DNA of 6,661 bases from Deltaproteobacteria bacterium (GTDB lineage Bacteria; Desulfobacterota; Desulfobacteria; Desulfobacterales; Desulfatirhabdiaceae), in contig JAPLJE010000343.1 in the NCBI GenBank assembly GCA_026388755.1, positions 1 to 6,661 on the forward strand, written 5' to 3'. Positions 6,319 through 6,661 of this stretch are shown piece by piece. The stretch's first letter is position 1; every line of letters begins with the position of its first letter. The position numbers were made by a program, and so were the translations under genes. The notes beneath the pieces were generated by a model. The model searched no databases, was not told the origin of the DNA, and saw nothing but the letters and a program-made list of their open reading frames with translations.

Positions 6319-6631
6319 ATAAACGCGCAATATTGTTTATGCACTTCAAAAAATATAATTCCATTTTCATCATGCCATCGGATTCAGCCCCCATGCAGTT
6401 GAACACATGAAACCCGGACGGAGTTGATTGTGTCGATGGAGTCTTGCGGATTTGATTTCGATGTAATAATATTTATCCTGATTTCTTGACCATCTTCCAG
6501 ATATGAACTCCGGCATGGAGATGACATCGCACGATTTTTGCGCCCCTTGATAGTTCGCAAGGAAAGGTAGGAAGTTCTAAACTCTATTTTAACAATTTAG
6601 AATCATTTAATTTTACGTCTGGAGGTTTGAC
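6319..6631 (+). other. Intergenic stretch without a convincing gene
   Basis: This 313-base gap is AT-rich at both ends. Just after the galT-like stop, ATAAAC (6319-6324) and GTTTAT (6335-6340) form a 6-bp inverted repeat with no T-tract, so it is a poor terminator. The middle has a minus-strand open frame of 47 codons (6384-6527, starting MSSPCRSSYLEDG) without a ribosome-binding site, which I do not accept as a gene. The distal end holds the 6575-6602 inverted repeat and the ribosome-binding site of the next gene. Confidence 0.6.
6575..6602. repeat. Inverted repeat TTCTAAA-14-TTTAGAA, candidate operator
   Basis: TTCTAAA (6575-6581) and TTTAGAA (6596-6602) are perfect inverted copies separated by 14 bases, so their centres are 21 bases apart, or two helical turns. 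The repeat ends 29 bases before the final gene's ATG, a position suited to a dimeric regulator. It lacks a T-tract on either strand and has an AT-rich stem, so a terminator role is unlikely. The regulator is unknown. Confidence 0.35.
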
Positions 6632-6661
6632 ATGGAAAAGATTTTGATTGTTGGATGTAAA
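6632..6661 (+). CDS. Start of an unidentified gene, cut by the window end
   Basis: GGAGG at 6621-6625 lies 6 bases before an ATG, followed by ten codons, MEKILIVGCK, that run off the window. The strong ribosome-binding site makes a real start likely. A short beta-strand ending in a Cys is compatible with small metal- or redox-linked proteins such as CGGC-domain proteins, but ten residues cannot establish a family. Confidence 0.6.
   Translation, partial: MEKILIVGCK

Overview
The window is about 6.7 kb of ordinary chromosomal DNA of medium GC content. It carries five complete plus-strand genes, one minus-strand gene and the first codons of a further plus-strand gene, with at least two broken gene remnants squeezed into the gaps. 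The protein styles (a 302-residue FolD with a GPGANSTVTIVHTGT loop, single-frame LarC, a small UPF0316 membrane protein) suggest a Desulfobacterota-like anaerobe, possibly a sulfate reducer. This is inference from protein flavour only, because no rRNA or other taxonomic marker is present.

Layout: 25-582 encodes a UPF0316/DUF2179-type inner-membrane protein, followed after 5 bases by larC (588-1802), which inserts nickel into the pincer-nucleotide cofactor. The larC stop overlaps the ATG of a decayed or mis-sequenced small zinc-ribbon-like ORF (1799-1978). A plausible sigma70-type promoter then leads into argC (2035-3072, arginine biosynthesis), and folD (3164-4072, one-carbon folate metabolism) follows 91 bases later. 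Downstream of folD are a 9-bp GC-rich hairpin and a textbook intrinsic terminator (4195-4238).

The second half is more accessory in character. A lone minus-strand gene (4304-5032) encodes a poly-gamma-glutamate hydrolase/YjqB-family zinc peptidase, a family also known from Bacillus phages. Beyond it, 5175-5291 holds what looks like the first ~29 codons of a major facilitator transporter. It is cut off exactly where a GalT-like nucleotidyltransferase/HIT-superfamily gene (5272-6318) begins, so this looks like a deletion or recombination joint. A 313-base gap follows. It has no convincing gene but contains a 7-bp inverted repeat with arms spaced two helical turns apart, just upstream of the truncated final gene (6632 onward, start MEKILIVGCK).

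The genes do not form one pathway. UPF0316-larC(-zinc ribbon) look like one transcription unit and argC-folD may be another; the pghP-like and galT-like genes look like separately acquired or rearranged units. I found no CRISPR array, tRNA, rRNA, insertion sequence or defence system. The items most worth checking are the two broken small genes, the Cys-rich hydrolase, and the hairpin cluster with an orphan start codon after folD.
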